Made by a program: the position numbers and the translations under genes
Notes under the pieces: model-generated
Databases searched by the model: none
Seen by the model: the letters and a program-made list of their open reading frames with translations, nothing else
What the model was told of the DNA's origin: nothing
Part shown: positions 1 through 9,591 of the stretch, one piece after another
Numbering within the stretch: position 1 is the stretch's first letter
Layout of the letters: every line of letters begins with the position of its first letter
Assembly (NCBI RefSeq): GCF_024714495.1
Contig: NZ_JAMZMJ010000016.1
Location: 55,505 to 119,504, forward strand
DNA: 64,000 bases
Reading direction: 5' to 3'
DNA from: Marinoscillum pacificum
Lineage (GTDB): Bacteria; Bacteroidota; Bacteroidia; Cytophagales; Cyclobacteriaceae

Positions 1-42
1 TTACCACTTTACGATCTAGAAGAAGAAGTAATTGCAACATAA
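1..42 (+). CDS. C-terminal end of a gene entering from the left
   Basis: Frame 1 is open from the first base to a TAA at 40-42 and encodes the tail LPLYDLEEEVIAT. Only 13 residues are visible, so no family can be named. An acidic tail ending cleanly at a stop, followed by 84 non-coding bases before the next start, fits a real C-terminus, but chance cannot be excluded. Confidence 0.4.
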   Translation, partial: LPLYDLEEEVIAT

Positions 43-126
43 GTTGTCTTGCTGGTTACGTTTTTTGTGATAAATTTTTAACTTCCCATACTTTTTAATT
101 CACCTACGTAATAAACCTAACTGACC

Positions 127-486
127 ATGGCTAGATATGCTGTAGTAAACATTCTTAAGTACAAGAATGGTAAACTCTATTTTTCTGATGATGACAATTC
201 CTGGGAAGAAGTTTCGCCTGAAACTGTAACTGGATATCCTAAGCAAAATGAATTAATGATCTGGATGGCTGGTCCTGGAGTGAAGATCATTACAGGGATC
301 GACTTTGTTGACAATGATGACTTTGTCAATCCACCTAAGCCAAAATATACCAACCGAATGTGGATAGTCAAAGTGAAACCTGATGCGATAATTGATAACG
401 AGCCTAAATATACTATACGATTTGTAGATAGTGATGGGAACTGTCATGAGGTAGATCCGAAAATTAGTATAAAAGGAGGGACTTGA
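127..486 (+). CDS. Hypothetical protein, 119 aa
   Basis: I do not recognise the family. The protein has no signal peptide or membrane segment and looks cytoplasmic and beta-rich, with alternating hydrophobic strands and aromatic positions (two Trp in the first half, MWIVKVKPD around residue 78). It ends in a DPKISIKGG motif. The stop codon is one base before the TTG start of the first sensor kinase, so the two genes are probably co-transcribed. Its last codons also hold the Shine-Dalgarno-like sequence for that kinase. Confidence 0.7.
   Translation: MARYAVVNILKYKNGKLYFSDDDNSWEEVSPETVTGYPKQNELMIWMAGPGVKIITGIDFVDNDDFVNPPKPKYTNRMWIVKVKPDAIIDNEPKYTIRFVDSDGNCHEVDPKISIKGGT
473..480 (+). promoter_or_regulatory. 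Strong Shine-Dalgarno-like site
   Basis: The sequence AAGGAGGG lies in the last codons of the upstream gene, with 8 bases between AGGAGG and the TTG at 488. It supports the TTG as the true start of the first TPR kinase, because the protein then begins directly with a signal peptide. Such a complete site stands out because Bacteroidota usually do not rely on Shine-Dalgarno pairing. Confidence 0.55.
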
Positions 487-487
487 T

Positions 488-2368
488 TTGAGGTGTAATT
501 TCTGCGTTATTATATTTCTTTTAGTTTTCCTGAGAGGCTATTCGCAAGATCAACGTATTGCGGATAGTCTCTTATTTATTTATGACAAACAGGCTAATGG
601 AGATTTAAATGCTTCAGAGTATAGTGAGCTCGTTTGGAGTATAGCTTTCAATTCTACAAACCCACAAGAGAAAATTCGATATTCCAATGAAATGATTGAT
701 TTCTCCTTAAAAAATGGCGATGAAATAGGAGTTCTCAGAGGGTATTATCAATTGGGTGATGCACTACGCAAATTGGGAAATTTAGATAGTGCCCTTCAGG
801 TTTTTTTTAAATGTTTAGAAATATCAAAAAGACAAGAAGCAGTCGTCTCAAATAGTGTTGGCGAATCACTTGTTGCTATCGCTGATATATATTCAATATT
901 AGGGAGTCATCAAAATGCCATTGACTATTACAAGCAAGCCATTTTTGCACTAACAGGACGAAATAAGTTGACACTTGCTTCTGTTCAGCTCAATTTGGGA
1001 GATGAATATTTCAATTATGGTGAGTTGGATTCTGCACTTTTCTACTTTGAAGCATCTCAACTGATTTATCAGGATTTAGATTATACAATTGGAGTTGCGT
1101 ATAGTTTAGGAAACATCGGGTTGGTTTATGCCAAGCAGGGTCATTTTATTTCTGCGGAAAAGAACATACAACTGGCTGTGAATAGTCTTGATAAGATGGA
1201 GGATTATTATGGGATATCAATTTACCTCACCTATATGGCCGATATCTATGAGCAGAAGCATGAAATAAATTCTGCTTTAAAGTATGCGTCAAAAAGTATG
1301 CAATTAGCTATTCGGTATGGTCTGAAAGAACAAATAAGAGATGCAAGTCTGAAGTTATCTCAGCTATTTGAAATGCAGAGAAACATAGACAGTGCGTATT
1401 ATTATCACAAACAGTATGTCGCGTTCAGGGATAGTATTAATAATGAAGAAACCATTCAAAAGATTGCTGATATCCGCACGGAATATGAAGTTGGTCAAAA
1501 ACAAGCTGAAGTAGACGTACTTACGGCACAACAAAAGACTGAGCGGGTCATCATGGCAGCAATTACCTTGCTTGCTGTGGTGCTGCTCATACTTGGGTTA
1601 ATTGTTTACAAATACTACAAGCAAAAAAGCAGAACAAGCCAGGAATTGGAACGGCTTAATCAAACCAAAGACAAATTTTTTTCCATCATTTCTCATGATT
1701 TACGCGGCCCGGTAAGTTCATTTATGGGTATAAGTAGAATGATCAAGTTTTTAGTAGAGGCAAAAGAAACTGATCAACTACTCGAAATCGCGGATGATAT
1801 TGATGACTCTGTGGAAAGACTTTCTGCGCTTCTAGATAATCTCCTCAATTGGGCCATGCAGCAACAAGGTCATTTTCCTAATGTGCCTGAAAAAGTATCT
1901 CTGAATGACATGGCGGATGAGATTGTGAAGACCTTAAAAAATATGGCTCAAGGAAAGCTCATCGATTTGAAAGCTGACATTTCTGAGTCTATAGACCTCT
2001 GGGTGGATAGGAATACGACCATGACGATTCTTAGAAATCTGGTGAGTAATGCGTTGAAATTTACACCTGAGACAGGTGCAGTTATGATACAAGCGTATTC
2101 TAAACACGATCGGGCTATTATTAAGATTAAAGACACTGGGGTTGGTATTTCACAAGACAAATTAGAGAACCTTTTTAAACTACAGGATAAGAAAAGCACT
2201 TATGGCACTGCCGGGGAAAAAGGGCTTGGTCTTGGCCTTCAGCTGGTCTATGAGTTTATAGAAATGAATCAAGGAAGAATTGATGTGAGTAGTGAAGAAG
2301 GAAAGGGAACTACCTTCGAAATCAGTTTGCCTCTATTTTCTTACTCAGAACAATTAGTCGAGAGTTGA
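488..2368 (+). CDS. TPR-containing sensor histidine kinase (paralogue 1)
   Basis: A membrane histidine kinase of 626 aa. From the TTG start the first 20 residues form a signal peptide (IIFLLVFL core). Residues 25-330 are tetratricopeptide repeats placed outside the cytoplasmic membrane, with many LDSALxYF-type helices. One membrane helix lies at about 354-375, followed by a short coiled coil. The HisKA domain has the phospho-acceptor His403 in SHDLRGP. The ATPase has an N box (LRNLVSNALKF), a G1 box (DTGVGIS) and a G2 box (GLGLGLQLV). No receiver domain is fused and no regulator lies next door, so the partner must be encoded elsewhere. It is the first of three tandem paralogues of nearly equal length. 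The upstream 119-aa gene is probably in the same operon. Confidence 0.92.
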   Translation: MRCNFCVIIFLLVFLRGYSQDQRIADSLLFIYDKQANGDLNASEYSELVWSIAFNSTNPQEKIRYSNEMIDFSLKNGDEIGVLRGYYQLGDALRKLGNLDSALQVFFKCLEISKRQEAVVSNSVGESLVAIADIYSILGSHQNAIDYYKQAIFALTGRNKLTLASVQLNLGDEYFNYGELDSALFYFEASQLIYQDLDYTIGVAYSLGNIGLVYAKQGHFISAEKNIQLAVNSLDKMEDYYGISIYLTYMADIYEQKHEINSALKYASKSMQLAIRYGLKEQIRDASLKLSQLFEMQRNIDSAYYYHKQYVAFRDSINNEETIQKIADIRTEYEVGQKQAEVDVLTAQQKTERVIMAAITLLAVVLLILGLIVYKYYKQKSRTSQELERLNQTKDKFFSIISHDLRGPVSSFMGISRMIKFLVEAKETDQLLEIADDIDDSVERLSALLDNLLNWAMQQQGHFPNVPEKVSLNDMADEIVKTLKNMAQGKLIDLKADISESIDLWVDRNTTMTILRNLVSNALKFTPETGAVMIQAYSKHDRAIIKIKDTGVGISQDKLENLFKLQDKKSTYGTAGEKGLGLGLQLVYEFIEMNQGRIDVSSEEGKGTTFEISLPLFSYSEQLVES

Positions 2369-2414
2369 TTTGTGTTTGGTTTTGAGGTGTTGATTGGTTC
2401 AGGCAATAATTCGC

Positions 2415-2422
2415 TAACTTTG
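2415..2422 (+). promoter_or_regulatory. Candidate promoter -7 box of paralogue 2
   Basis: TAACTTTG matches the Bacteroidota -7 consensus TAnnTTTG. TTG triplets occur 22 bases (2390) and 18 bases (2394) upstream, flanking the ideal 19-21 spacing. The predicted start of transcription falls just before the ATG at 2434, giving a very short leader. Confidence 0.5.
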
Positions 2423-2433
2423 ATTTAGTTATA

Positions 2434-4323
2434 ATGATGAGTTGCTGCAAACATGTTTTTACTTTCTTGTTGCTCCTTGGGATGCAGCATATTGCATTAT
2501 CAAGTAATGAGTCAATTGATAGTCTTAAGCATGTACTCTCTAAGGAATTAAGTGTTGAGGATCGTCTTCAAACTTTAGCGTTTCTGACTCGCGATTACCG
2601 TTTTCAGGAGGATTCTTCAATTAAATATGGGCACATCTTGCTACATGAATCCATCGAGCTCCAAAATAATTATTACGTATCCTCTGCTTGTGTTAATCTT
2701 GGTCAATCCTTTAAGGATAAAGGTGCATATGAAATAGCAGCTAAATATTTGTTGCAAGCGTTGGATGCCGCCAAATCAGATGGTTTAAACCTTCAGAATC
2801 ATTATGGGCTTCTTGGTGCCGTTTATGGGAGGTTAGGTGATATGCAGAGATCGTTCATGTACTTTGAAAAAAGCATAGAATGGGCTGAAAAGCATGAATA
2901 TGCTTTGTATTTAAAATGTATTTCCTACAATAACCTCGCTGAAGCATATTATCAAAATGGCGTCTTTGACTCGGCAAATGTCTACTTTCGTAAGGCTTAC
3001 GATATTGCTTATTCTAAAAATTATGGTGCCAGACACTTAATTAGTGGAAATATAGGCATGATGAACCTGAAGTTTGGAAAATTAGATTCGGCAGAAATCC
3101 AATTAAAACGAGTGCTGAGTCATTTGGACCCATCCAGTAAAGCTTATTTGACATTCAAAATATTAATAGGGCGGTTGTACTTTGAAACAGATAGATTGGA
3201 CTCTGCTCTTATTGCCACCAAAGAAGTTATCAGAAATTCAGAATTGCTGGAAATTAAAGAGCAGGTAAGGGATGGTCTGTTGCTTTTAAGTCAGATTCAA
3301 AAAAGTATTGGAGATTTAGAAGGAGCTTTTACCAATTACGAGACCTATGTTGAGTTAAAAGATGAACTAGAAAACGTTGAGGCGTATGCAAGAATAAGCA
3401 ATCTGCAGTCAGAATTTGACCTAGCACAAAAGGATGCAGAAATACAGGTATATGCCGCGGAAAAGAAGAGCCGAGATGTAGTGTTAATCGTTGTATTAGC
3501 ATTTTTTGTTTTGTTGGGTGGTTTTGTGATAGTGTTGATGAGACAAAATCGATCAAAGTCGCGAATGAATGTTCAGCTTACCCGACAGAAGGGTGAACTG
3601 GAAGTACTTAATCAAACCAAGGATAAGTTTTTCAGCATTATTTCTCATGACTTGAGAGGGCCAGTTAGTGCTTTTTACGGAGTGAGTCGGATGATTAAGT
3701 TTTTGGCTATTTCCAATCGAACAGATGAATTGATAGAAATGGCAGATGATATCAGTAAATCAGTTGATCGACTCTCATCATTGTTAGATAATTTGTTAAA
3801 CTGGGCCATGCAGCAACGCGGGGATATTCCTAATATTCCAGAAAAGATCATTTTGAAAACCTTGGTTTTAGAAATTGTAGGTTCCTTAAAGACGCTTGCA
3901 GAAAGTAAAAATATTAGTTTGACGTGTGATATTGATGATCAAATGGTTATTTGGGCGGATAAGAATATTACCTCCACCATTATTCGAAACCTGATCAGTA
4001 ATTCGTTGAAGTTTACACCGGAAGGCGGGCAGGTAAGTATTTTGGTTGAGGAGAAAAATCGCACTGCTAGCGTTGTGATTCGAGATTCGGGAGTGGGTAT
4101 TCCTGAATACAAATTGAAAACACTTTTCAATGGTCAATCAGAGGAATCTACTTATGGAACTGCAGGTGAAAAGGGACTTGGGCTAGGATTGCAACTTGTG
4201 CATGAATTTGTAGGAATGATTGGGGGGAAAATATCCGTTGAGAGCCAAATTAATACTGGCACGAGCTTTAAGTTCACTGTTCCAAAATATGAATTGGGAA
4301 AAGAGTTAGCTGAAATTCATTAG
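2434..4323 (+). CDS. TPR-containing sensor histidine kinase (paralogue 2)
   Basis: A 629-aa paralogue of the preceding kinase with the same architecture: signal peptide (HVFTFLLLLGMQHIALS), TPR region to about residue 340, one membrane helix at about 347-370, coiled coil, HisKA with His405 in SHDLRGP, and an ATPase with LIRNLISNSLKF, RDSGVGIP and GLGLGLQLV. The kinase half is much more alike among the three copies than the TPR half, as expected if the sensors diverged while output stayed shared. The start could be the ATG at 2434 or the next codon at 2437. A separate -7 box suggests its own promoter. Confidence 0.92.
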   Translation: MMSCCKHVFTFLLLLGMQHIALSSNESIDSLKHVLSKELSVEDRLQTLAFLTRDYRFQEDSSIKYGHILLHESIELQNNYYVSSACVNLGQSFKDKGAYEIAAKYLLQALDAAKSDGLNLQNHYGLLGAVYGRLGDMQRSFMYFEKSIEWAEKHEYALYLKCISYNNLAEAYYQNGVFDSANVYFRKAYDIAYSKNYGARHLISGNIGMMNLKFGKLDSAEIQLKRVLSHLDPSSKAYLTFKILIGRLYFETDRLDSALIATKEVIRNSELLEIKEQVRDGLLLLSQIQKSIGDLEGAFTNYETYVELKDELENVEAYARISNLQSEFDLAQKDAEIQVYAAEKKSRDVVLIVVLAFFVLLGGFVIVLMRQNRSKSRMNVQLTRQKGELEVLNQTKDKFFSIISHDLRGPVSAFYGVSRMIKFLAISNRTDELIEMADDISKSVDRLSSLLDNLLNWAMQQRGDIPNIPEKIILKTLVLEIVGSLKTLAESKNISLTCDIDDQMVIWADKNITSTIIRNLISNSLKFTPEGGQVSILVEEKNRTASVVIRDSGVGIPEYKLKTLFNGQSEESTYGTAGEKGLGLGLQLVHEFVGMIGGKISVESQINTGTSFKFTVPKYELGKELAEIH

Positions 4324-4361
4324 TATTTATTCTTCGGTGATACTCATTTCTGGGTCTTTAT

Positions 4362-4369
4362 TAACTTTG
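4362..4369 (+). promoter_or_regulatory. Candidate promoter -7 box of paralogue 3
   Basis: TAACTTTG, identical to the box before paralogue 2, lies 24 bases before the ATG at 4393. No good TTG is seen at the -33 distance, so this rests on the -7 box and its position only. Confidence 0.4.
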
Positions 4370-4392
4370 GGGTATATATCTGATAATCAGGT

Positions 4393-6312
4393 ATGAGTGA
4401 TAAACCTAATCACATGACCTCCAGCTACCTAAAATACTTTGCTTTTTTACTGATTTTATTCGGTATTGAGTCCAATGCTCAGAATCAATTCCAGGCAGAT
4501 AGTCTAATAGAAGTTTATAATAAGTTGCCGGAAGGAGATACAGCTAGATTTAACTTGTTGAAAGAGATTGCTAATAATCAAAATGATCCAAGACAAAAGT
4601 TAAAATTCGCTAGCAAGCTTATTGAGGAAGCTAAGAAAGTTAAAAGTCTTCGCTATTTACATCATGGATATGTAAATGAAGGACAAGCCTATCGATTAAT
4701 GGGCGATTTTAACGTTGCTATTTATAGCTTGTTCAAAGCATTGGCAATTGCTGAAGAAGATCAATATGACAAAGGTATAGCTGCCGCTAACACTGCATTG
4801 GCTGATGTGCACTCAATTGTAGGAAATCATACCAATTCCATACTCTATTACAAAGAGGCGATGAAATGGTTGACTAAATCAGATAGCACGCTTCTTGCAA
4901 TCATTTTGCTCAATATGGGAGATGAGTATTATTTGTCTTCCATGTATGATTCTGCTTTGGTGAGCTTTCAGTCATCTTTAGCCATCTATGAAAATCTTGG
5001 GAATGACGCTTCGGGCTTAGCTTATAACCTTGGCAATATTGGATTGGTACAAGCAGAACTAGGAAATCTGGAAGAGGCAGAGTTTAATATCAAAGCCGCC
5101 ATCGGATCATTGGAGACTCTTGGTGATCATTATGGAAGTGCCATTTTTTTGAGCTATCTGGCTGAAATTTACGGTAAGAAGGGATATTTAAAGCAAGCGA
5201 AAGTTCTGGCGGATTCTAGTATGTCAATTTCACAGAGATATGGATTGAAGGCGGAAATACGAGATAATTCAAGACGGCTTGCGGATATCTATGCGATGAG
5301 TTCAGATTATGAAACGGCTTACCGATACCATCAACAGTATGTTCAGTTAAAAGACAGTATTTCTAATGACGAGATATTAAGTCAAATGGAGAACCTGGAA
5401 AGTGCTTTTGAATTGGCAAAAAAACAATCCGAGGTTGATCTTCTAACTGCAGAACAAGAGTATCAAAGCACGGTTATCAACGCGACCATTATCATTTCAA
5501 TTATTTTGGTAATTCTTGCGATTGTTATTCTCATGTATTACCGTAATAAAGCCAGAACAAATGCTGTTTTAGAACTTCAGAAGCAAAAGCTGGAAGAGCT
5601 TAATCAGACCAAAGACAAGTTTTTCTCTATTATTTCACATGATTTGAGAGGTCCTATTAATTCCTTTCATGGTATCAGTAGTTTGATCAAATTCTTTGTG
5701 GAAGCAAAGGATATGGATCAACTGTTGGAAGTAGCAGATGATATTGATCAGTCAGTAGATCGATTGAATAATCTATTGAATAACTTATTGAGCTGGGCAA
5801 TGAAACAACAAGGTCAGTTTCCTAATGTTCCTGAAAAAGTTAATCTCAATGAACTCGCACAAGAGTTGGTAGAGACTCTTGATAATATGGCTCAAGGTAA
5901 AAACATTGAACTCAGTGCCAGAATTGATGAGCAGATCTTTCTTTGGGCAGATAAAAATACAACCATGACCATTCTAAGGAACTTAGTCAATAATGCATTG
6001 AAGTTTACGATGCCTGGCGGAAAGGTCGGTATAGCTGCTACACGAGATAAAAAGAATGCGATTATCAAGATTTATGATACCGGACTTGGTATGCCTGCGG
6101 ATAAATTGGTGCTATTGGGTAAGCTACAAGACCTATCTAGTACGTATGGTACTGGAGGAGAAAGAGGTTTGGGACTTGGGCTACAGTTGGTCTACGAATT
6201 TGTGGAAATGAACAATGGCAAAATAGAAGTGGATAGTGTAGAGAAAATTGGAACCACATTTACTGTCTATTTGCCATTGTTTGATGAAGTGACTGAACAA
6301 GTCACTGCCTAA
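4393..6312 (+). CDS. TPR-containing sensor histidine kinase (paralogue 3)
   Basis: The third tandem kinase, 639 aa. The signal peptide core is YFAFLLILFGIESNAQ; an internal Met8 (4414) is an alternative start. TPRs run to about residue 340, the membrane helix is at about 359-382, then comes a coiled coil with ELQKQKLEELNQTKDKFF. HisKA carries His416 (SHDLRGP) and the ATPase carries LRNLVNNALKF, DTGLGMP and GLGLGLQLV. It is closest to paralogue 1 in the kinase half. The gene ends right against the convergent serine hydrolase gene, with no spacer. Confidence 0.92.
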   Translation: MSDKPNHMTSSYLKYFAFLLILFGIESNAQNQFQADSLIEVYNKLPEGDTARFNLLKEIANNQNDPRQKLKFASKLIEEAKKVKSLRYLHHGYVNEGQAYRLMGDFNVAIYSLFKALAIAEEDQYDKGIAAANTALADVHSIVGNHTNSILYYKEAMKWLTKSDSTLLAIILLNMGDEYYLSSMYDSALVSFQSSLAIYENLGNDASGLAYNLGNIGLVQAELGNLEEAEFNIKAAIGSLETLGDHYGSAIFLSYLAEIYGKKGYLKQAKVLADSSMSISQRYGLKAEIRDNSRRLADIYAMSSDYETAYRYHQQYVQLKDSISNDEILSQMENLESAFELAKKQSEVDLLTAEQEYQSTVINATIIISIILVILAIVILMYYRNKARTNAVLELQKQKLEELNQTKDKFFSIISHDLRGPINSFHGISSLIKFFVEAKDMDQLLEVADDIDQSVDRLNNLLNNLLSWAMKQQGQFPNVPEKVNLNELAQELVETLDNMAQGKNIELSARIDEQIFLWADKNTTMTILRNLVNNALKFTMPGGKVGIAATRDKKNAIIKIYDTGLGMPADKLVLLGKLQDLSSTYGTGGERGLGLGLQLVYEFVEMNNGKIEVDSVEKIGTTFTVYLPLFDEVTEQVTA

Positions 6313-7827
6313 TTATTTAATCTTTTTAAGGTTTACTTCATCAAAGAAGATGTCTCCGTTCGGTACATCAAATTGCAGGCCATTCACTTTTAGGTTGTTA
6401 TCAAGTAGGAATTGGACAGTTCCAAAATCGAACCAGGCATGTGTTTCATTCCAATTGATTTGCCAGATATTATAATGCCAATGTGTTAGAGTGGCATTGA
6501 GTTTCGGAGCATCTTCGAACTCCATTTTAAATGTGCCATCAGTATTTAAAGAAATGGTTACTTTTCCATGCATTCCGGAGAAGAAAGAGCCTGTGTAATC
6601 CGATTTCTCTAAAGTAGGAGCTGCTTTCTTTTTTCGTTTATCTACACGATTATCAATTTCACTTCCCTGCTCTTTGTTTTTCTCAGAAGCTTCTAATCGC
6701 TCTTTGGAATAGTCTTTTTCTTCCAGATTCAAATATCGATCCGCCACGTATTGGGCTATCGGCCAGCCGATTCCTTTCATTGTGTTGGTTAATACCATAA
6801 TGCCTAATTTCTGATCTGGAATGAGCATTTGGTATGAATACATTCCATCATATCCACCGCCATGAGTAGCCACCATATTGCCATGATAATCGCTTAGTCC
6901 CCAACCAAGGCCATATCCGGAGAAATGTCTTCCATAACTGTTGGTAGCAACTTTGTTGTTATTGTGTGGAGTCCAAATGGAATTGTGTTGATTGTAATTA
7001 ATGATCGTGTCTCCATTCCAGATACCATGCTCAATATTCATCATCATCCATTTGGCCATATCATCTGCGCTACTAATGATTCCACCAGCAGCTCCCATGT
7101 TGTCCCAGTTTACCCAGTCGATTACTTCTTGTTTGTTTTCCAGTGGTTTGTGAGGCATTGCAAAGTTTCCTTTGTCGGATAAGTCATCTGTTGAGGTGAT
7201 GGATCTAGTCATTCCCAGTGGGTTGAAAAAGGACTCTTTTACATAGTCGCTCCATTCTTTTCCAGTTACTTTTTTGATGACTTCTCCAGCGGTGATGAAC
7301 ATAAGGTTAGAATAGCCATAGCCAGCTCTGAATTCATATGCCTGAGGAACAAACTTCACTTTTTTGATTACTTCTTCGGCTGTCAGTTCACTTTTGTACC
7401 ACATGAGATCTCCACTAAATGTTCCTAAGCCAACGCGGTGACAAAGCAAATCTTCGATAGTGGTGTGAGCTGTAGTATAGGAATCATATAGCTCAAAGTA
7501 GGGTAGATAATCTACTACTTTATCAGTCCAGTTGATTTTACCTTCAGCAACTAATTTGGCTAAAGAGGACGCTACAAATGCCTTGGTATTCGAAGCAATG
7601 GCAAAGAGTGTCTCATTGGTAACTGGCTCTTTTGAGTCAAGAGATAAGGTTCCATAGCCTTTTGATAAGACGATTTCTCCATCCTTAACTACAGCTACTG
7701 CCATACCTGGAATCTTCCAGTCCTTCTGAGCTTTGGCAAAATATTGGTCAATATTTTCAATGTCTGCTTGGCCGAATGTTGTTTGGACAAGCAGTAATAG
7801 TGTGCATAATGCGAATATCCTCTTCAT
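6313..7827 (-). CDS. Secreted serine hydrolase, class C beta-lactamase fold
   Basis: A serine hydrolase of the beta-lactamase/PBP-like (PF00144) family, an esterase or peptidase rather than necessarily a resistance enzyme. I start at the ATG at 7825-7827 (504 aa), because the protein then opens with a clean signal peptide (MKRIFALCTLLLLVQTTFGQ); a longer frame reaches 7866. Visible motifs are the SxxK nucleophile Ser79-Asn-Thr-Lys82, the YxN motif in GYGYSN and HGGG near the end of the catalytic domain. A C-terminal extension of about 110 residues resembles the DUF3471 beta domain. Gluconokinase lies upstream on the same strand, about 50 bases away. Confidence 0.88.
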   Translation of the reverse strand: MKRIFALCTLLLLVQTTFGQADIENIDQYFAKAQKDWKIPGMAVAVVKDGEIVLSKGYGTLSLDSKEPVTNETLFAIASNTKAFVASSLAKLVAEGKINWTDKVVDYLPYFELYDSYTTAHTTIEDLLCHRVGLGTFSGDLMWYKSELTAEEVIKKVKFVPQAYEFRAGYGYSNLMFITAGEVIKKVTGKEWSDYVKESFFNPLGMTRSITSTDDLSDKGNFAMPHKPLENKQEVIDWVNWDNMGAAGGIISSADDMAKWMMMNIEHGIWNGDTIINYNQHNSIWTPHNNNKVATNSYGRHFSGYGLGWGLSDYHGNMVATHGGGYDGMYSYQMLIPDQKLGIMVLTNTMKGIGWPIAQYVADRYLNLEEKDYSKERLEASEKNKEQGSEIDNRVDKRKKKAAPTLEKSDYTGSFFSGMHGKVTISLNTDGTFKMEFEDAPKLNATLTHWHYNIWQINWNETHAWFDFGTVQFLLDNNLKVNGLQFDVPNGDIFFDEVNLKKIK

Positions 7828-7878
7828 ATGATTTCCTTTTGATGCAAAATAATCATTGAAGAGCATATGGGAGGGAGC

Positions 7879-8364
7879 CTAGTCTTCTTTTAAGTATGTC
7901 AGTATTTGCTGTATAATTTGTTCTGGAGATTGCTCAATGGAGACATGGTAAGCAAGTTCTGGGATTTCCAGTGTTTCGAATTGACTGTCTAACATACCTG
8001 CTTTCATAAAGTGTCCCTCACGAGCTTTCATGCGTGCTGATATCAGTTCTTTGCTTCCGTTCAGATAAATCCATGAATAGGTTTCATTTGGATCCATTAG
8101 CTCTCGGTAAGATTCTTTTAGTGCAGAGCAAGCCAATATAGCTGTTTTATTGGATTGAAGGAGCTCAGCAAGCTTCAGCAACCATGGGTGTCGATCGGCA
8201 TCATTCAATGGTTGGCCGCTCGCCATCTTATCTTTATTGCTTTTTGGATGATAATCATCTGCATCAAAGAAGTTGTAATTCAGCTCTTTAGCTAGCATAG
8301 AACCAATGGTGGATTTACCAGATCCAGATACTCCCATGATGATAATTGGTTGACTCATAGACAA
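7879..8364 (-). CDS. gntK: Gluconokinase
   Basis: A cytoplasmic kinase phosphorylating gluconate to 6-phosphogluconate, feeding the pentose phosphate or Entner-Doudoroff pathway. The 161-aa length is normal for the family. The P-loop GVSGSGKST is at residues 11-19, followed by the family signature DADDYHPKSNKDKMASG, LNDADRHPWL and CSALKESYR. No gluconate transporter or dehydrogenase gene is adjacent in this window. Confidence 0.93.
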   Translation of the reverse strand: MSMSQPIIIMGVSGSGKSTIGSMLAKELNYNFFDADDYHPKSNKDKMASGQPLNDADRHPWLLKLAELLQSNKTAILACSALKESYRELMDPNETYSWIYLNGSKELISARMKAREGHFMKAGMLDSQFETLEIPELAYHVSIEQSPEQIIQQILTYLKED

Positions 8365-8535
8365 AAGAATTTCAAACTATACCTCGGTTAAGGTAGGGAA
8401 AATTACGGATCAATTTGGTTAAAGGTAATTTGTGCCTACTATTATTTTGAATAGTTCTAAATAATCCTTCATGAAGTAAGTCGCATCATATAACTTAGCG
8501 CCAACATTTTTTAGTACCAGCAAGTTGTCCTTGGA

Positions 8536-9591
8536 ATGATTACATTTTTGGTCTTTCTTCCGTTTCTTTTAGGCTTTGTGGTCATCGGTGTATACGGTGA
8601 GCGTAAGATTGCTGGGTTCATACAAAATAGGCTAGGGCCAATGGAGGTAGGACCCGTAGGGTTATTTCAAACTATCGCAGATTTGCTCAAAATGCTGCAA
8701 AAGGAAGATATCCGTCCTAAAGCAATCGATAAAATCTTATTTCTGTTAGCTCCAATTGTGGTTTTTGGTTCCATTTTCGCTGGGTACGCCAGTTTGCCAT
8801 TGACTACAGAGATAGAAGGTGCTGGCTTTTCTGTTGGAGTGTTTTTCCTCTTATCTATCGTTTCTATAGATGTTTTAGGTATTCTAATGGCCGGATGGGG
8901 ATCTAATAATAAGTATTCGCTGTACGGAGCGATGCGATCTGCTGCTCAAATTGTTTCCTATGAAATTCCCCTAGGTTTGTCCGTCTTGGCGGTGGTGATG
9001 TTCTATCAGACATTGGACCTACAAACCATCAGTGCCAGTCAGGGTGTTTTAGGAAATGAACCAACCTATTTATTTGGAATCAAATCACTTGAAGTTACCG
9101 GAGTTGGCGGATTCTTAAGTTGGAATGTATTCACCATGCCATTTATGTGGGTCGTGTTCATCATTTTCTTCATTTCGAGTTTAGCAGAATCTAATAGAGT
9201 GCCTTTTGATTTGCCGGAATCAGAATCAGAGTTGATTGGTGGATACTTTACAGAATATAGTGGCTTCCGTTGGGGAATCTTCATGTTAGCAGAGTATGCC
9301 ATGATGCTTTTAGTTTCATTCCTCGGTGCGATATTATTCTTTGGTGGATGGAATACACCATTACCGAACATTGGAGAATTCGCATTAGCGGATTGGACCA
9401 CTGGCCCTATTTGGGGTGTAGTTTGGTTGTTTAGTAAGGCTACTTTCTTCATCTTTTTACAGATTGTAATTCGTTGGACCTATCCAAGATTGAGAGTGGA
9501 TCAGCTGATGTCACTTTCTTGGAAATATTTGACTCCAGCGGCTATTTTGTTGTTGTTTATTGTTGGGATTTGGAAATTGTGGATGGCATGA
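8536..9591 (+). CDS. nuoH: NADH-quinone oxidoreductase subunit H
   Basis: Membrane subunit of Complex I lining the quinone cavity, 351 aa with about eight membrane helices. Diagnostic stretches are GERKIAGFIQNRLGP near the N-terminus and AESNRVPFDLPESESELIGGY in the middle (the Glu-rich loop near the quinone site). It is the first gene of an nuoH-I-J-K-L-M-N run. Unusually, nuoA-G do not precede it; a 171-base gap and the divergent gluconokinase gene do. The stop overlaps the nuoI start (ATGA). Confidence 0.96.
   Translation: MITFLVFLPFLLGFVVIGVYGERKIAGFIQNRLGPMEVGPVGLFQTIADLLKMLQKEDIRPKAIDKILFLLAPIVVFGSIFAGYASLPLTTEIEGAGFSVGVFFLLSIVSIDVLGILMAGWGSNNKYSLYGAMRSAAQIVSYEIPLGLSVLAVVMFYQTLDLQTISASQGVLGNEPTYLFGIKSLEVTGVGGFLSWNVFTMPFMWVVFIIFFISSLAESNRVPFDLPESESELIGGYFTEYSGFRWGIFMLAEYAMMLLVSFLGAILFFGGWNTPLPNIGEFALADWTTGPIWGVVWLFSKATFFIFLQIVIRWTYPRLRVDQLMSLSWKYLTPAAILLLFIVGIWKLWMA

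Noticed and set aside
8400..8470. Possible promoter before nuoH
   Set aside because: T-rich ATTTTG boxes are present, but none matches TAnnTTTG with a properly spaced TTG.
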